From: Rhizobium chutanense
Lineage (GTDB): Bacteria; Pseudomonadota; Alphaproteobacteria; Rhizobiales; Rhizobiaceae
Direction of reading: 5' to 3'
DNA: 64,000 bases
Assembly (NCBI RefSeq): GCF_002531935.1
Contig: NZ_NWSV01000028.1
Location: 22,262-86,261, forward strand
Position 1 is the stretch's first letter. Every line of letters starts with the position of its first letter. The notes under the pieces are model-generated. The model saw only the letters and a list, made by a program, of their open reading frames with translations, was not told where the DNA came from and made no database searches. Shown one piece after another: positions 36,378 to 44,527 of the stretch. The translations under genes were made by a program, and so were the position numbers.

Positions 36378-36779
36378 TCATTTCGAAAACTGCTTGAGAT
36401 AGGCGATGAGATTGGTGATCTCCTGATCGTCCTTGAGCCCGACGAAGGCCATTTTCGTGCCCTTCACCTTCACTCTCGGATTGTGGAGATAGTCGCGTAA
36501 CGTCGCCTCGTCCCAGACGAGACCGCCGTCGCCAGCCGCCTTCATCGAGGCGGAATAGGCGAAATTAGGATGCGTCCCGGCCTTGCGCCCGAGCACCCCG
36601 TTCAGCGACGGGCCGACCTTGTTCGTATCGGAATCGGCGATATGACAGGTCGCGCATTTCTTGAAAACCTCGGCGCCCGCGGTCGCATCGCCCTCCTGCG
36701 CCCCTGACTGACCAGGGGAAAAGGCAATGACGGATGTGGCGATCAGCAAAACAACACGGTAATCCACGGCAAACCCCAT
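36378..36779 (-). CDS. Exported class I cytochrome c
   Basis: 133 residues with a signal peptide (VVLLIATSVIAFSPGQSGA), the heme-attachment motif CATCH (42-46) and the axial Met in KGTKMAF (Met110), plus the family hallmark GPSLNGVLGRKAG. It is the probable electron donor to the oxidase encoded downstream, 169 bp away. The start is uncertain: AGGAGG directly abuts the ATG at 36779, whereas a GTG at 36767 would have 12-base spacing. Both give a functional signal peptide. Confidence 0.88.
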   Translation of the reverse strand: MGFAVDYRVVLLIATSVIAFSPGQSGAQEGDATAGAEVFKKCATCHIADSDTNKVGPSLNGVLGRKAGTHPNFAYSASMKAAGDGGLVWDEATLRDYLHNPRVKVKGTKMAFVGLKDDQEITNLIAYLKQFSK

Positions 36780-36964
36780 CCTCCTGAAGGTCGCCAGCCA
36801 CTCGCACCCTCCACGATCTCTCGCGTATGGGTAGTGGTTGTTATAGCTAAAGCTTAGTCCTTCGCGGCAGCAAGTCAATCGGTTCCACAATTGAGGCTAC
36901 CTGAAGACGATCAGACCTCCGGCGGATCCGACGCGGAAACCTGCCTGAGCTGCCGCCATTTGAC

Positions 36965-37888
36965 CTAGCCCCCGATCGAAAGCGCCTCCTTAACCGCCAA
37001 CTCGGCCATGGCAAGCGCCGCCTCGCGGGTCCTGGCGGCGGCGATGAAGCGACCGTTGTGGCAGAAGCTCGCGCCCTCTATGCCGCACACCGCCTCCAGC
37101 GCGCCATTGGTGAGGCCGGCCCAGGCTGCCGGCAGATCGGCCCGGAGCTCGAAGCCCTCCTCGGCGCGGCGGATGCCGGTCACGCACCAATCCTTTTCGC
37201 GCGGGTGGACGACGAACAGCAGGTGATCGGCGCCAGCCTTGACGATGGCCGGACGGAAGGGCATTCCCCTCGGCAATTCCAGCACACGCCCCTGCCCCGC
37301 GGCCTCGATTGCCCGATGCACGATCGACTCGGCCCGCAATTTTGCGGCACTTTGGGAAATCCTCGCCTCGACGAAACTGCGGGCAACGGCAAGCGCCGCA
37401 TGGAAAGCGCGGTCGTCGGCCTCGGGCTCCGCTTCGTCGAAAACCGGTTTCAGGGTCTCCAGCAGCACCGGCAGCGTCAAGCCGGCCAGCGGCCCCGAGG
37501 GGCTGAGCGCGCCATTGTCGGTCAGATCGATCGGCAGCACGAAGCCGGCGTCGAAGGAACCGTGAACCGCCTCGACATCCGCCTCCGGAAGGCCGGAGGC
37601 TGCGAGATAATCACGGCCGTAATGCTTCCAGATCAGGCCGAACGAGCTGTAGGGCTGGCCATCTTCGCGCAGCGGCGCGCCGCGCTGATGGTGATCGAAT
37701 ATCCGGGCAGCTGGGTCATAGGTTCCCCCGACATCATAAATGATGCGGTCTACGCCTGGCGTGATCCATTCCGGCGCGCGGCTGCGGACGATCCGCGCCT
37801 GCGGGAAAAGCCGGGTCAGGATGACGCTCGACAGCAATTCGTCGGCATGGAAGCCACCGGAATGGGTGACGAGGAAATCGGGGATCAT
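36965..37888 (-). CDS. MYG1 family protein (DHH-like exonuclease)
   Basis: 307 residues with the MYG1/UPF0160 pattern: THSGGFHADELLSSVIL at the N-terminus, IYDVGG, and FDHHQRGAPL, which supply the Asp and His metal ligands of a DHH-type phosphoesterase. Eukaryotic MYG1 is a 3'-5' RNA exonuclease; bacterial members are uncharacterised. The start at 37888 puts the conserved motif at residue 7. It stands alone, divergent from the HIT gene. Confidence 0.87.
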   Translation of the reverse strand: MIPDFLVTHSGGFHADELLSSVILTRLFPQARIVRSRAPEWITPGVDRIIYDVGGTYDPAARIFDHHQRGAPLREDGQPYSSFGLIWKHYGRDYLAASGLPEADVEAVHGSFDAGFVLPIDLTDNGALSPSGPLAGLTLPVLLETLKPVFDEAEPEADDRAFHAALAVARSFVEARISQSAAKLRAESIVHRAIEAAGQGRVLELPRGMPFRPAIVKAGADHLLFVVHPREKDWCVTGIRRAEEGFELRADLPAAWAGLTNGALEAVCGIEGASFCHNGRFIAAARTREAALAMAELAVKEALSIGG

Positions 37889-38093
37889 GAGAGGCCTTGT
37901 CGTTTTCGGCGGGTTCGCCTGGGTCAGCACCAGATAGCGGTTGGCGGATATGACGACAAGCCTTTCGGGATGAGGCTCTTGGACTCCGGCCTGTTATATC
38001 GCGGATGCGGCATTTGCAGCCCTCGCAAAACTGCCTATTCTGCGGCCATCAGAAGTGAACAGCGGCATTTGCAAAAGCGGAAAGAGGCAACGC

Positions 38094-38591
38094 TTGGAGA
38101 TTCCTCCGCACTTTCATGTTGCCGAAACATCAGGATGGCTGGTGAACCATCGGATGAACTCCGCCCTTCCCGGCTATCTCATGATCGGCTCCAAGACCGA
38201 CACGACAGACCTGTCGGATTTGTCCGAAAACGCCCTGGCCGAATTCGGCCCCTTGCTTGCAAGGGCTCAGAGCATACTGAAACGGGAACTGAATGCGCAG
38301 CGTGTCTATATCGGCCGATATGGACACACGCCCGGTTATCCGATCCATTTCCATGTGATCCCTATATATGACTGGGTGGAGGAGCTGTTCTGGAGGGATG
38401 CTCGCTATCGGCTGCTGGCGAATTTCGCAGAGGGACCGGGGGAAACGGCAACGGATGGCGCGGAACTGACGCTGTTTGTCTGGCGCGAGTTCTGCGAACG
38501 TGCAGAGCCGCCGCCGGTCAAAGGGCCATCGGTCTCAGAGGTGATCCAGTTGTTGCGGGAAGCGATAAGGCTTCCGCCGCCTCAAGCCTGA
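38094..38591 (+). CDS. HIT family protein
   Basis: 165 residues with a histidine-triad core in GYPIHFHVIPIYD (His85 and His87, third position Val-Ile-Pro instead of a third His) and the usual N-terminal half (SALPGYLMIGSKTDTTDLSDL). Members hydrolyse nucleotide phosphoramidates or diadenosine polyphosphates; loss of the third His is known in other branches. The TTG at 38094 is favoured (AAAGAGG about 7 bases upstream) over a GTG at 38055. Its 3' end overlaps the convergent membrane-protein gene by 10 bp. Confidence 0.78.
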   Translation: MEIPPHFHVAETSGWLVNHRMNSALPGYLMIGSKTDTTDLSDLSENALAEFGPLLARAQSILKRELNAQRVYIGRYGHTPGYPIHFHVIPIYDWVEELFWRDARYRLLANFAEGPGETATDGAELTLFVWREFCERAEPPPVKGPSVSEVIQLLREAIRLPPPQA

Positions 38592-39151
38592 GGCAGCGCC
38601 GGTCCCGGCTGTCTTGCGACAAACGCACACCCGACTGCCGCAGCGGCATGCAGGCAAATGAGCCCGACCGCAGCCAGAGAATTGATCAGCAGGACGTCAG
38701 CCACGACGGACGCCGAAAACGCGCCGTCGCCCGACGGAAGCGCCGCCGTTGCGGCAAAGAGCACACCTTCATAGGCAACGAAGCCGGCGATGAAGGCGCC
38801 AGCCATGGTGACGACAAGGTCGGCAGCGAGACGAAGCACCCCGAGTGCAGCGGCGAGCGCCGCAAATGCCGCAGCACCGATCGCCAGACCCCAGGCATAA
38901 CTGTCCCAGGTCTGGGGATAGCCGAGCACGAGATATCCGATCATCTGGTTGGCGAGCCAGGCCAGCAGGACCGCCGTCACCGCCATCCGTCGGGGAAGAA
39001 TGACCGCCGACACCGCCGCCAGAGCCACGAAGGGCGTGACGCAGGCAAAAAGCAGGCTGAGCGCGACGCTCGCACCTGAAATGACGACGACCCAGGCGAC
39101 AGCAAAGCCGGGGACGACAGGGCGCAGAGGAAACTGATTTCGTTCGAGCAT
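38582..39151 (-). CDS. Hypothetical inner-membrane protein
   Basis: 189 residues, five to six hydrophobic helices (for example AWVVVISGASVALSLLFACV, LAADLVVTMAGAFIAGFVAY), with little else. It includes QTWDSYAWGLAIGAAAFAAL, which recalls small rhizobial membrane proteins without known function. Convergent and overlapping by 10 bp with the HIT gene. Confidence 0.7.
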   Translation of the reverse strand: MLERNQFPLRPVVPGFAVAWVVVISGASVALSLLFACVTPFVALAAVSAVILPRRMAVTAVLLAWLANQMIGYLVLGYPQTWDSYAWGLAIGAAAFAALAAALGVLRLAADLVVTMAGAFIAGFVAYEGVLFAATAALPSGDGAFSASVVADVLLINSLAAVGLICLHAAAAVGCAFVARQPGPALPQA

Positions 39152-39395
39152 CTCGAAACTCCGTTCGACCGGGCGCGCATGCCCTCAGAAATCATACGCC
39201 AGTCCGGGAAAAAGGCCAGTGAGGTCACACCACCCCTTGAGGACGACATACGGCCATTCCTCAATCGATGACGTATTGGATGCCGACCATGAAGCTTTCA
39301 TGATAATTCCTGCAACGGATTGCAGACGGTGGCGTTCCCGTAGCTTGGCGCCGATTTGGCCCTTTCTCTGGCGCGCAGGCGTTCACCACCACCCG

Positions 39396-40676
39396 CTACA
39401 ATGCATCCAGCGGGATCTTCAGATAGCGCCTACCGTTCTCCTCCGGCTCGGGCAGCCGTCCGCCGCGGATGTTGACCTGCAGCGCGTGCAGCATCAGCTT
39501 CGGTTTCGGCAGCGTGCGGTCGCGCGCCTGGCGCAGCGCCACGAAGCCGGCCTCGTCAATGCCTGATATATGCGGATTGGCGCGTTTCTGGGCGGCGACC
39601 GTGCTTTCCCAGCGCGGGTGACGGCCGCCGGGCTGGTAGTCATGGCCGGAAAAGAGCCTGGTCTCCTCCGGCAGCGACAGGATCGCCTGGATCGAGCGCC
39701 AGAGGGCGCTGGCACTGCCGCCCGGGAAATCCGTGCGCGCCGTACCGGAATCCGGCGTGAACACCGTATCGTGCACGAAAGCGGCGTCGCCGATCACATA
39801 GGTGATCGAGGCCAGCGTATGCCCGGGCGAAAACATCACGCGGGCCTTCAGCGCGCCGATCTCGAACATGTCGCCATCGGCAAACAGCCGGTCCCACTGC
39901 GAGCCATCGGTTGCGAGCGCCGGCCAGTTGTAGATCTCCTTCCAGAGCGTCTGCACGTCGGTGACATGGGCGCCGATCGCCGTCGGCGCGCCAGTCTTTC
40001 CCTGGAGGTAATGCGCGGCGGAGAAATGATCGGCATGCGGATGCGTGTCGAGGATCCACTCGACGGTCAGCCCTTCGTTTTCGATATAAGCGAGGATGGC
40101 GTCGGCATTGGCCGTTCCCGTCGCCCCGGACATTTCATCGAAATCGAGCACGGGGTCGATGATGGCACAGCGCCTCGTGACCGGGTCGGCAACGACATAT
40201 TGCACGCTGCAGGTGCGGGGCTCGAAGAAGGCCTTCACATCAGCCGCCTGCCCTGCCCGCTTCTCCAGCCAGCGATGCGCGCCGGCAAGATCGAAGCCGA
40301 GATTTTGACCGAAAGTCTCGATATCCCCGGGCTTCATCCGCCCGTCCAGCACCTCGCCCAGCGCATAAAGCGTCAGCGCCCGCGTGCCGCTCTTGCAATG
40401 AGCGACGACCGGCCCCTTGGCCTCGGCCATCGCTGCCTGGAAGGCGCGGATATCGGCCTCGGTAATTTCCTGCCCCTTCACCGGTATGAAGCTGTAGGAA
40501 AGCCCGGCAGCGGCGGCGGAAGCCTTTTCGGCCGCATTGCCGGGCTGCCCCGGCTCCTCGCCATCCGGCCGGGCATTGATGACGCCGGCAAAGCCGTCTG
40601 CCGCAAAAGCGGCAAAGCCCGCGGCATCGGGCTGTCCCGCCACCGATATCAGCTCATTGACCCTCACGGATGTCAT
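39396..40676 (-). CDS. blh: Bifunctional sulfur transferase/persulfide dioxygenase Blh
   Basis: 426 residues in two domains. Residues 1-110 form a DUF442 phosphatase-like domain with the loop CKSGTR (94-99), thought to move sulfane sulfur. Residues about 150-400 form a metallo-beta-lactamase domain with THPHADH (211-217) and SPGHT, the persulfide dioxygenase part. In related bacteria Blh, under BigR, removes hydrogen sulfide by making sulfite from glutathione persulfide. The C-terminal extension IRGGRLPEPEENG is also typical. The start MTSVRVNELI is chosen at 40676. A DsrE-like gene lies upstream on the same strand, supporting sulfur metabolism. Confidence 0.9.
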   Translation of the reverse strand: MTSVRVNELISVAGQPDAAGFAAFAADGFAGVINARPDGEEPGQPGNAAEKASAAAAGLSYSFIPVKGQEITEADIRAFQAAMAEAKGPVVAHCKSGTRALTLYALGEVLDGRMKPGDIETFGQNLGFDLAGAHRWLEKRAGQAADVKAFFEPRTCSVQYVVADPVTRRCAIIDPVLDFDEMSGATGTANADAILAYIENEGLTVEWILDTHPHADHFSAAHYLQGKTGAPTAIGAHVTDVQTLWKEIYNWPALATDGSQWDRLFADGDMFEIGALKARVMFSPGHTLASITYVIGDAAFVHDTVFTPDSGTARTDFPGGSASALWRSIQAILSLPEETRLFSGHDYQPGGRHPRWESTVAAQKRANPHISGIDEAGFVALRQARDRTLPKPKLMLHALQVNIRGGRLPEPEENGRRYLKIPLDAL

Positions 40677-40713
40677 CGAAGCCCCCGCGCTGCCCGCACC
40701 AGGCATTATCGCA

Positions 40714-40727
40714 TGTATATCGATACA
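40714..40727. promoter_or_regulatory. Candidate operator upstream of blh
   Basis: The palindrome TGTAT-ATCG-ATACA sits 38-51 bp upstream of the blh start in an AT-rich stretch, the sole one in the gap between dsrE and blh. Sulfide-responsive ArsR-type regulators such as BigR bind AT-rich palindromes near blh genes, but no such regulator is encoded in this window, so the link is inferred. Confidence 0.35.
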
Positions 40728-40854
40728 ATCTCACAAGTATATTGCCGAGCGCAAGAATAGACGCTTTGGTCTCCCGCACTTGCAGGCCACCCGGAAAGCC
40801 TGGCGATGCCGGCGAGAGACTGTTCCCAAACTCCCGCCCGGCCCCAACACCCGG

Positions 40855-41223
40855 TCAAAACGACAGCGTCGCGGCACCCTCCTTGATCTCGGCATGCATG
40901 GCGCTGGCGCCGACGATGACCACGCCGTCGAGCATGTCCTCCTGCGTATAACCGCGCGAGGTCACGCAGGGCGGGCAGGCCCAGATCGTGCCGCCGCGCT
41001 GCTGGAAATTTTCGATCAGGCTCGACAGCGGATCGAGCGGCGGCACCTGCGTCATGCGCTGACCGCCCTTGCGCACCAGGTCGATCCCGGTGCTGGTGAG
41101 GAACACCGAAACCTTCAGCCCGGCAGTGATGCCGCCATTGGCAATAGTGAAGGCGACGGAGGAGAGTTCGGATTCGATGCCCTTGGTGATGAGCACGACC
41201 AGTTTATCGCTTTGGCTTTGCAT
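40855..41223 (-). CDS. DsrE/DsrF-like sulfur-relay family protein
   Basis: 122 residues of the DsrE fold (KLVVLITKGIESELSSVAFTIANGG ... KVSVFLTSTGIDLVRKG), with a conserved cysteine pair in WACPPCVTSRGY. Such proteins carry persulfide sulfur or act as peroxiredoxin-like adaptors. AGGAGAATACT precedes the ATG at 41223. It lies 178 bp upstream of blh on the same strand and is divergent from an AraC regulator. Confidence 0.85.
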   Translation of the reverse strand: MQSQSDKLVVLITKGIESELSSVAFTIANGGITAGLKVSVFLTSTGIDLVRKGGQRMTQVPPLDPLSSLIENFQQRGGTIWACPPCVTSRGYTQEDMLDGVVIVGASAMHAEIKEGAATLSF

Positions 41224-41288
41224 AGTATTCTCCTGTTGAAGTGACGTGTTCACCATAGGAGGGTGCGCGGGGCGCGTATTTGGCCGGA

Positions 41289-42287
41289 ATGCGTGAAGCC
41301 TTGTCCGAAAATCCAGAGGCGACGGGCGGTGTCGTGCGCGACGACGTCTTGTCGGCGCTGCTGTCGACGATCCGCCTTTCGGGATCGCTGCAGTTCTGCT
41401 TCATGCCGACCGGCGACTGGCAGACCGATGCCACGCCGTCGCTGGCCGGTCTTTCAGCAAGGGCTTCGGGCACGATGCCGTTTCACATCGTCGTCGCCGG
41501 CAACTGCTGGCTGAAGACCGAAGGCGAGGAGACCGAGCTGGAGGCCGGCGACGTGCTGGTCTTTCCCTTCGGCACCGGTCATCAGCTCGGAGCGGGAAGA
41601 GACGGCATGCTGGTGCTGCCGACCCGCGACCTGCCGCAAAAGCCTTGGCGTGAGATTCCCGTGCTCCGCTATGGCGAGGCGACGCAGGGGGGACGGCTGC
41701 TCTGCGGCTATCTGCAATGGGATGGGTTGAGTTTTGGCCCACTGCGCCAGGCGCTGCCGAAAATGATCCATGTCAGGACACGGGGCGCCAATGACGGCGA
41801 CTGGCTGCGCGCCACCATCCGCCAGATGGTCGAGGAGGTCGATCGACCGCGCGCCGGCGGCGTCTCGATGCTGCCGCGGCTGACCGAAATCATCTTCATC
41901 GAGATCCTGCGCCACCAGATCATGATGGCCGAGCCGCGCTCGGTCGGCTGGCTGGCAGCGCTCGCCGACCCGGCGCTGTCGCGCTGCCTCTCCCTCATTC
42001 ACGACGATCCCAAACGCGAGTGGTCGCTGGAGAACTTGGCCGCAGCCTCGGGCCTGTCGCGCAGCGCACTCGCCGATCGCTTCCAGGCAATGCTCTCGAT
42101 CTCGCCGATCCGCTATATCAGGGACTGGCGGCTTTACCTAGCAAGTGTCGCGCTCGCCACCTCAGGCCGGCCGATCGCAGCGATCGCCGACGACGCCGGC
42201 TACGCCACCGAAGCCGCCTTCAACCGCGCCTTTTCGCGGGCATTCACCACCCCGCCGGCGGCGTGGCGGGCGATGGCGCGGGAGTAG
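41289..42287 (+). CDS. AraC-family regulator with N-terminal cupin domain
   Basis: 332 residues. The N-terminal half is a cupin-6 domain (SGTMPFHIVVAGNCWLKTEGEETELEAGDVLVFPFGTGHQL). The C-terminal 100 residues carry two helix-turn-helix segments (LENLAAASGLSRSALADRFQAML; PIAAIADDAGYATEAAFNRAFSRAF). This layout resembles AraC activators of aldehyde or redox stress genes. It is divergent from dsrE with only 65 bp between starts, so it may control dsrE-blh. The ATG at 41289 is used; a TTG at 41280 is possible. Confidence 0.87.
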   Translation: MREALSENPEATGGVVRDDVLSALLSTIRLSGSLQFCFMPTGDWQTDATPSLAGLSARASGTMPFHIVVAGNCWLKTEGEETELEAGDVLVFPFGTGHQLGAGRDGMLVLPTRDLPQKPWREIPVLRYGEATQGGRLLCGYLQWDGLSFGPLRQALPKMIHVRTRGANDGDWLRATIRQMVEEVDRPRAGGVSMLPRLTEIIFIEILRHQIMMAEPRSVGWLAALADPALSRCLSLIHDDPKREWSLENLAAASGLSRSALADRFQAMLSISPIRYIRDWRLYLASVALATSGRPIAAIADDAGYATEAAFNRAFSRAFTTPPAAWRAMARE

Positions 42288-42360
42288 AGCGTGAGGGCAT
42301 CAGCTATCGAGTCGACGGCATTCACTTGGTCGGCAAAGTTTCGCTTCCCTCGCCAACACC

Positions 42361-42412
42361 CAAGAGAGCCTCATCCGTACCCCGAAGGGGCCTCGAAGGA
42401 CGAGGCGGGTAT
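42361..42412. repeat. REP-like repeat, forward
   Basis: CAAGAGAGCCTCATCC-GTACCCCGAAGGGGCCTCGAAGGACGAGGCGGG, preceded by CGCCAACACC as in the copy at 63827. The central CTGAGGT is shortened. Confidence 0.78.
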
Positions 42413-42444
42413 GCCGGTGATGCCTGCAAGGCGCAGCGTTGCGG

Positions 42445-42493
42445 CGCGTCCTTCGAGGCTCCGGCCTTTGGCCTCCGCGCCTCAGGATGAGGG
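42445..42493. repeat. REP-like repeat, reverse
   Basis: GCGTCCTTCGAGGCTCCGG...GCGCCTCAGGATGAGGG, the reverse orientation of the family, with the GGCC-type internal loop also seen at 27328. Confidence 0.78.
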
Positions 42494-42570
42494 AACACGG
42501 AGGATGCCGCCCCAATGAGAAACGTTGGAGGATGCCGCAATTTGCTTCCAGCTCCCATTGCGCCAAAGCC

Positions 42571-42623
42571 CAAGAGAGCCTCATCCTGAGGTGCCCCGCA
42601 GGGGCCTCGAAGGACGTGGCGGG
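42571..42623. repeat. REP-like repeat, forward
   Basis: CAAGAGAGCCTCATCCTGAG-GTGCCCCGCAGGGGCCTCGAAGGACGTGGCGGG, the most complete forward copy in the window. It ends 37 bp before the acetolactate synthase stop. Confidence 0.8.
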
Positions 42624-42659
42624 TGCGCCAGCGTCCATCTCCCGATGGCAATGCCGCCA

Positions 42660-44345
42660 TCAGCCCTTCGGCTCGCTGCCTGCCCTGCCGGTGCAAATCA
42701 TCGGCAGGCAATTGGCGAGCTCTGCGACGCGGCAATCGAACAGAACAGGCATGTCGACCTCAATCATCTCCAGGATCGCATCGTCGAGTTCGGCGGGTTT
42801 CTCGCAGCGAATGCCGTGTCCGCCATAGGCTTCCGCAAGTTTCACGAAATCCGGGTTGCCGTGCTGCCGCTGTCCCGGATAGCCGTTGTTGAGAATGAAG
42901 ATCTTGATCGGCGCCTGGTGCTGCACGGCGGCCGACATTTCCTTCATCGTCAGCTGCACGGAGGCATCGCCCGCTATGTCGATGACGAGGCTGTTGGGAT
43001 TGGCGATCTGCACGCCGAGGGCTGCGGGCAGCCCGTATCCCATGGTCCCCAGGCCGCCTGAGGTCATCCAGCGGTTCGGCCGCTCGAAGCCGTAATATTG
43101 CGCCGCCCAGATCCGATGCTGGCCGACCTCCGTCGTGATGTAAGTATCCCGATCCTTTGTCAGCTGATAGAGTCGCTCGATGGCATATTGCGGCATGATG
43201 ACGTCGTCGCGCATCGCGTAGGAAAACGATCGCCGCGCCCGCCAGCCGGCAATCGCGCTCCACCACTCGGTCAGTCTCGCCCGGTCCGGCGCCTGCGGCA
43301 GCGCCCGCCACAGACCAACGAGGTCGGCAAGCACGTGGGCGGCATCGCCCCGGATGCCGATATCGGCGCGCGCAATTTTGCTAAGCGAGGCGGCATCGAT
43401 ATCGATATGAATCTTCCTGGAATTCGGCGAGAAACCATTGACGCCGGCGGTGACCTCGCCGTCGAAGCGCGCCCCGATGCAGAGCATCACGTCGCAGTCG
43501 TGCATCGCCATATTGGCCTCATAGGAGCCGTGAAGCCCGGTCATCTTCAGCCAGTTCGGGCCGGAAGCCGGATAGGCGCCGAGCCCCATCAGCCTTGACG
43601 TGACCGGAAAGCCGGAGAGATCGACCAGCTCGCGCAACAGCTTTACCGCTTCGGGGCCGGAATTGATCACGCCGCCGCCCGCGCAGATGACCGGCCGGCG
43701 CGCCGCCGCCATCAGGGCGACGGCAGCCTCGATCTTCCCGATGTCGCCGCGACGGTCCGGTTGGTCGCTCATTCTCGCGGCGACGGCCTCCGGCGGCGTG
43801 TAGCTGCCACTGGCAAATAGCACGTCCTTGGGCATGTCGACCAGAACGGGGCCGGGCCGACCGGAGCTGGCGATGCGAAAGGCCTCGTGGATGGTCGCCG
43901 CAAGGTCGTTGACGTCACCAACCAGCCGATTGTGTTTCGTGCAGGCGCGGGTGATGCCGACGGTATCGCATTCCTGAAACGCATCGGAGCCGATCAGCGT
44001 CGTCGGCACCTGGCCGGACAGGCAGACGAGCGGCACGGAATCCATCAAGGCATCCTGCAGCGGCGTGATCGCGTTGGTGACGCCTGGGCCTGATGTCACC
44101 AGCATGACACCGACCTTGCCCGTCGAGCGGGCATAGCCCTCGGCGGCATGGCCGGCGCCCTGCTCATGGCGAACCAGAATGTGCCTGATGTCTTCCTGCT
44201 GGAAAAGCTCGTCGTAAATCGGCAGCACGGCAGCGCCGGGATAGCCGAAAATATGCCGGACGCCATTGTCTCTCAGCGCCTGGAGAACGATTTCCGCGCC
44301 GGTCATCTGAGCGCGCGGGGTGTCGATGGAATGACGGGATCTCAT
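42660..44345 (-). CDS. ilvB: Acetolactate synthase large-subunit paralogue with a shortened active-site loop
   Basis: 561 residues of the thiamine-diphosphate enzyme family that makes acetolactate or acetohydroxybutyrate for valine, leucine and isoleucine. The catalytic Glu is in RHEQGAGHAAEGYA (Glu61). The FAD-site region FPVTSRLMGLGAYP and the cofactor Mg motif GDASVQLTMKEM ... ILNN are present. Directly after ILNN the sequence reads GYPGQRQHGNPDF. Compared with the usual ILNNxYMGMVRQWQ plus about 20 residues before PDF, roughly 16 residues are missing, including the Trp that lines the active-site entrance. Activity may be altered or lost. No small-subunit gene is adjacent. A branched-chain attenuator precedes it. 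Confidence 0.88.
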   Translation of the reverse strand: MRSRHSIDTPRAQMTGAEIVLQALRDNGVRHIFGYPGAAVLPIYDELFQQEDIRHILVRHEQGAGHAAEGYARSTGKVGVMLVTSGPGVTNAITPLQDALMDSVPLVCLSGQVPTTLIGSDAFQECDTVGITRACTKHNRLVGDVNDLAATIHEAFRIASSGRPGPVLVDMPKDVLFASGSYTPPEAVAARMSDQPDRRGDIGKIEAAVALMAAARRPVICAGGGVINSGPEAVKLLRELVDLSGFPVTSRLMGLGAYPASGPNWLKMTGLHGSYEANMAMHDCDVMLCIGARFDGEVTAGVNGFSPNSRKIHIDIDAASLSKIARADIGIRGDAAHVLADLVGLWRALPQAPDRARLTEWWSAIAGWRARRSFSYAMRDDVIMPQYAIERLYQLTKDRDTYITTEVGQHRIWAAQYYGFERPNRWMTSGGLGTMGYGLPAALGVQIANPNSLVIDIAGDASVQLTMKEMSAAVQHQAPIKIFILNNGYPGQRQHGNPDFVKLAEAYGGHGIRCEKPAELDDAILEMIEVDMPVLFDCRVAELANCLPMICTGRAGSEPKG

Positions 44346-44414
44346 GGTTCCGTTCCTTGATCGGTGTGACGATGTGTGGAAAGTCCGACGAGGCGCACGC
44401 CCGGATTCAGGGCA

Positions 44415-44438
44415 TAAAAAAGGCCCCGTCAGGAGCCT
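44415..44438 (-). terminator. Rho-independent attenuator terminator of the ilv leader
   Basis: Read on the minus strand: AGGCTCC-TGAC-GGGGCCT followed by TTTTTT. It lies between the leader peptide and the acetolactate synthase start (44345). It is the terminator half of a transcription-attenuation switch. Confidence 0.85.
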
Positions 44439-44445
44439 GCTTACC

Positions 44446-44492
44446 GCGCATGGGTGCCTTCGCCGGATGGTTACACCACCCTGCCCATGCGC
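44446..44492 (-). promoter_or_regulatory. Pause/1:2 hairpin of the ilv leader RNA
   Basis: A perfect 9-bp stem GCGCATGGG/CCCATGCGC (44484-44492 with 44446-44454) that includes the end of the leader peptide coding region. A ribosome stalled on the Val codons would disrupt this stem and free downstream RNA to block the terminator. Confidence 0.75.
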
Positions 44493-44527
44493 CCGATCAC
44501 CACTGCCAGAACCATTGCGATTTTCAT
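44471..44527 (-). CDS. Branched-chain amino-acid leader peptide (ilv attenuator)
   Basis: An 18-residue peptide MKIAMVLAVVIGRMGRVV: seven of the 18 codons are Val, Leu or Ile, including two Val-Val pairs, the second right before the stop. It is followed by the pause hairpin and the terminator. This is the classical design by which ribosome stalling at low charged tRNA-Val/Leu/Ile lets transcription proceed into the biosynthetic gene. The peptide has no role other than translation. It starts 182 bp before the acetolactate synthase paralogue. Confidence 0.85.
   Translation of the reverse strand: MKIAMVLAVVIGRMGRVV

Larger units (their letters stand above)
42288..42659. other. Intergenic region filled by three REP-like repeats
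   Basis: About 370 bp between the AraC regulator and the acetolactate synthase stop, occupied by three repeats (see separate entries) and two short copies of GGAGGATGCCGC at about 42500-42537. No gene is supported. Confidence 0.65.

Noticed and set aside
35504..36397. Long plus-strand frame antisense to cytochrome oxidase subunit II (and similar long antisense frames across the oxidase genes)
   Set aside because: Composition dominated by Arg, Asp, Gln and His as expected for an antisense shadow; the sense genes have all ligand motifs.
39264..39315. Minus-strand tail RNYHESFMVGIQYVID followed by a stop, resembling the last strand of an outer-membrane protein
   Set aside because: Only about 16 residues look protein-like; upstream in the same frame nothing barrel-like is visible and no start is found. 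Too short to call a remnant. The 39152-39395 gap otherwise holds nothing.
40537..41244. Plus-strand 235-codon frame covering the dsrE-blh gap
   Set aside because: It is antisense to the DsrE-like gene and the start of blh; composition is shadow-like.
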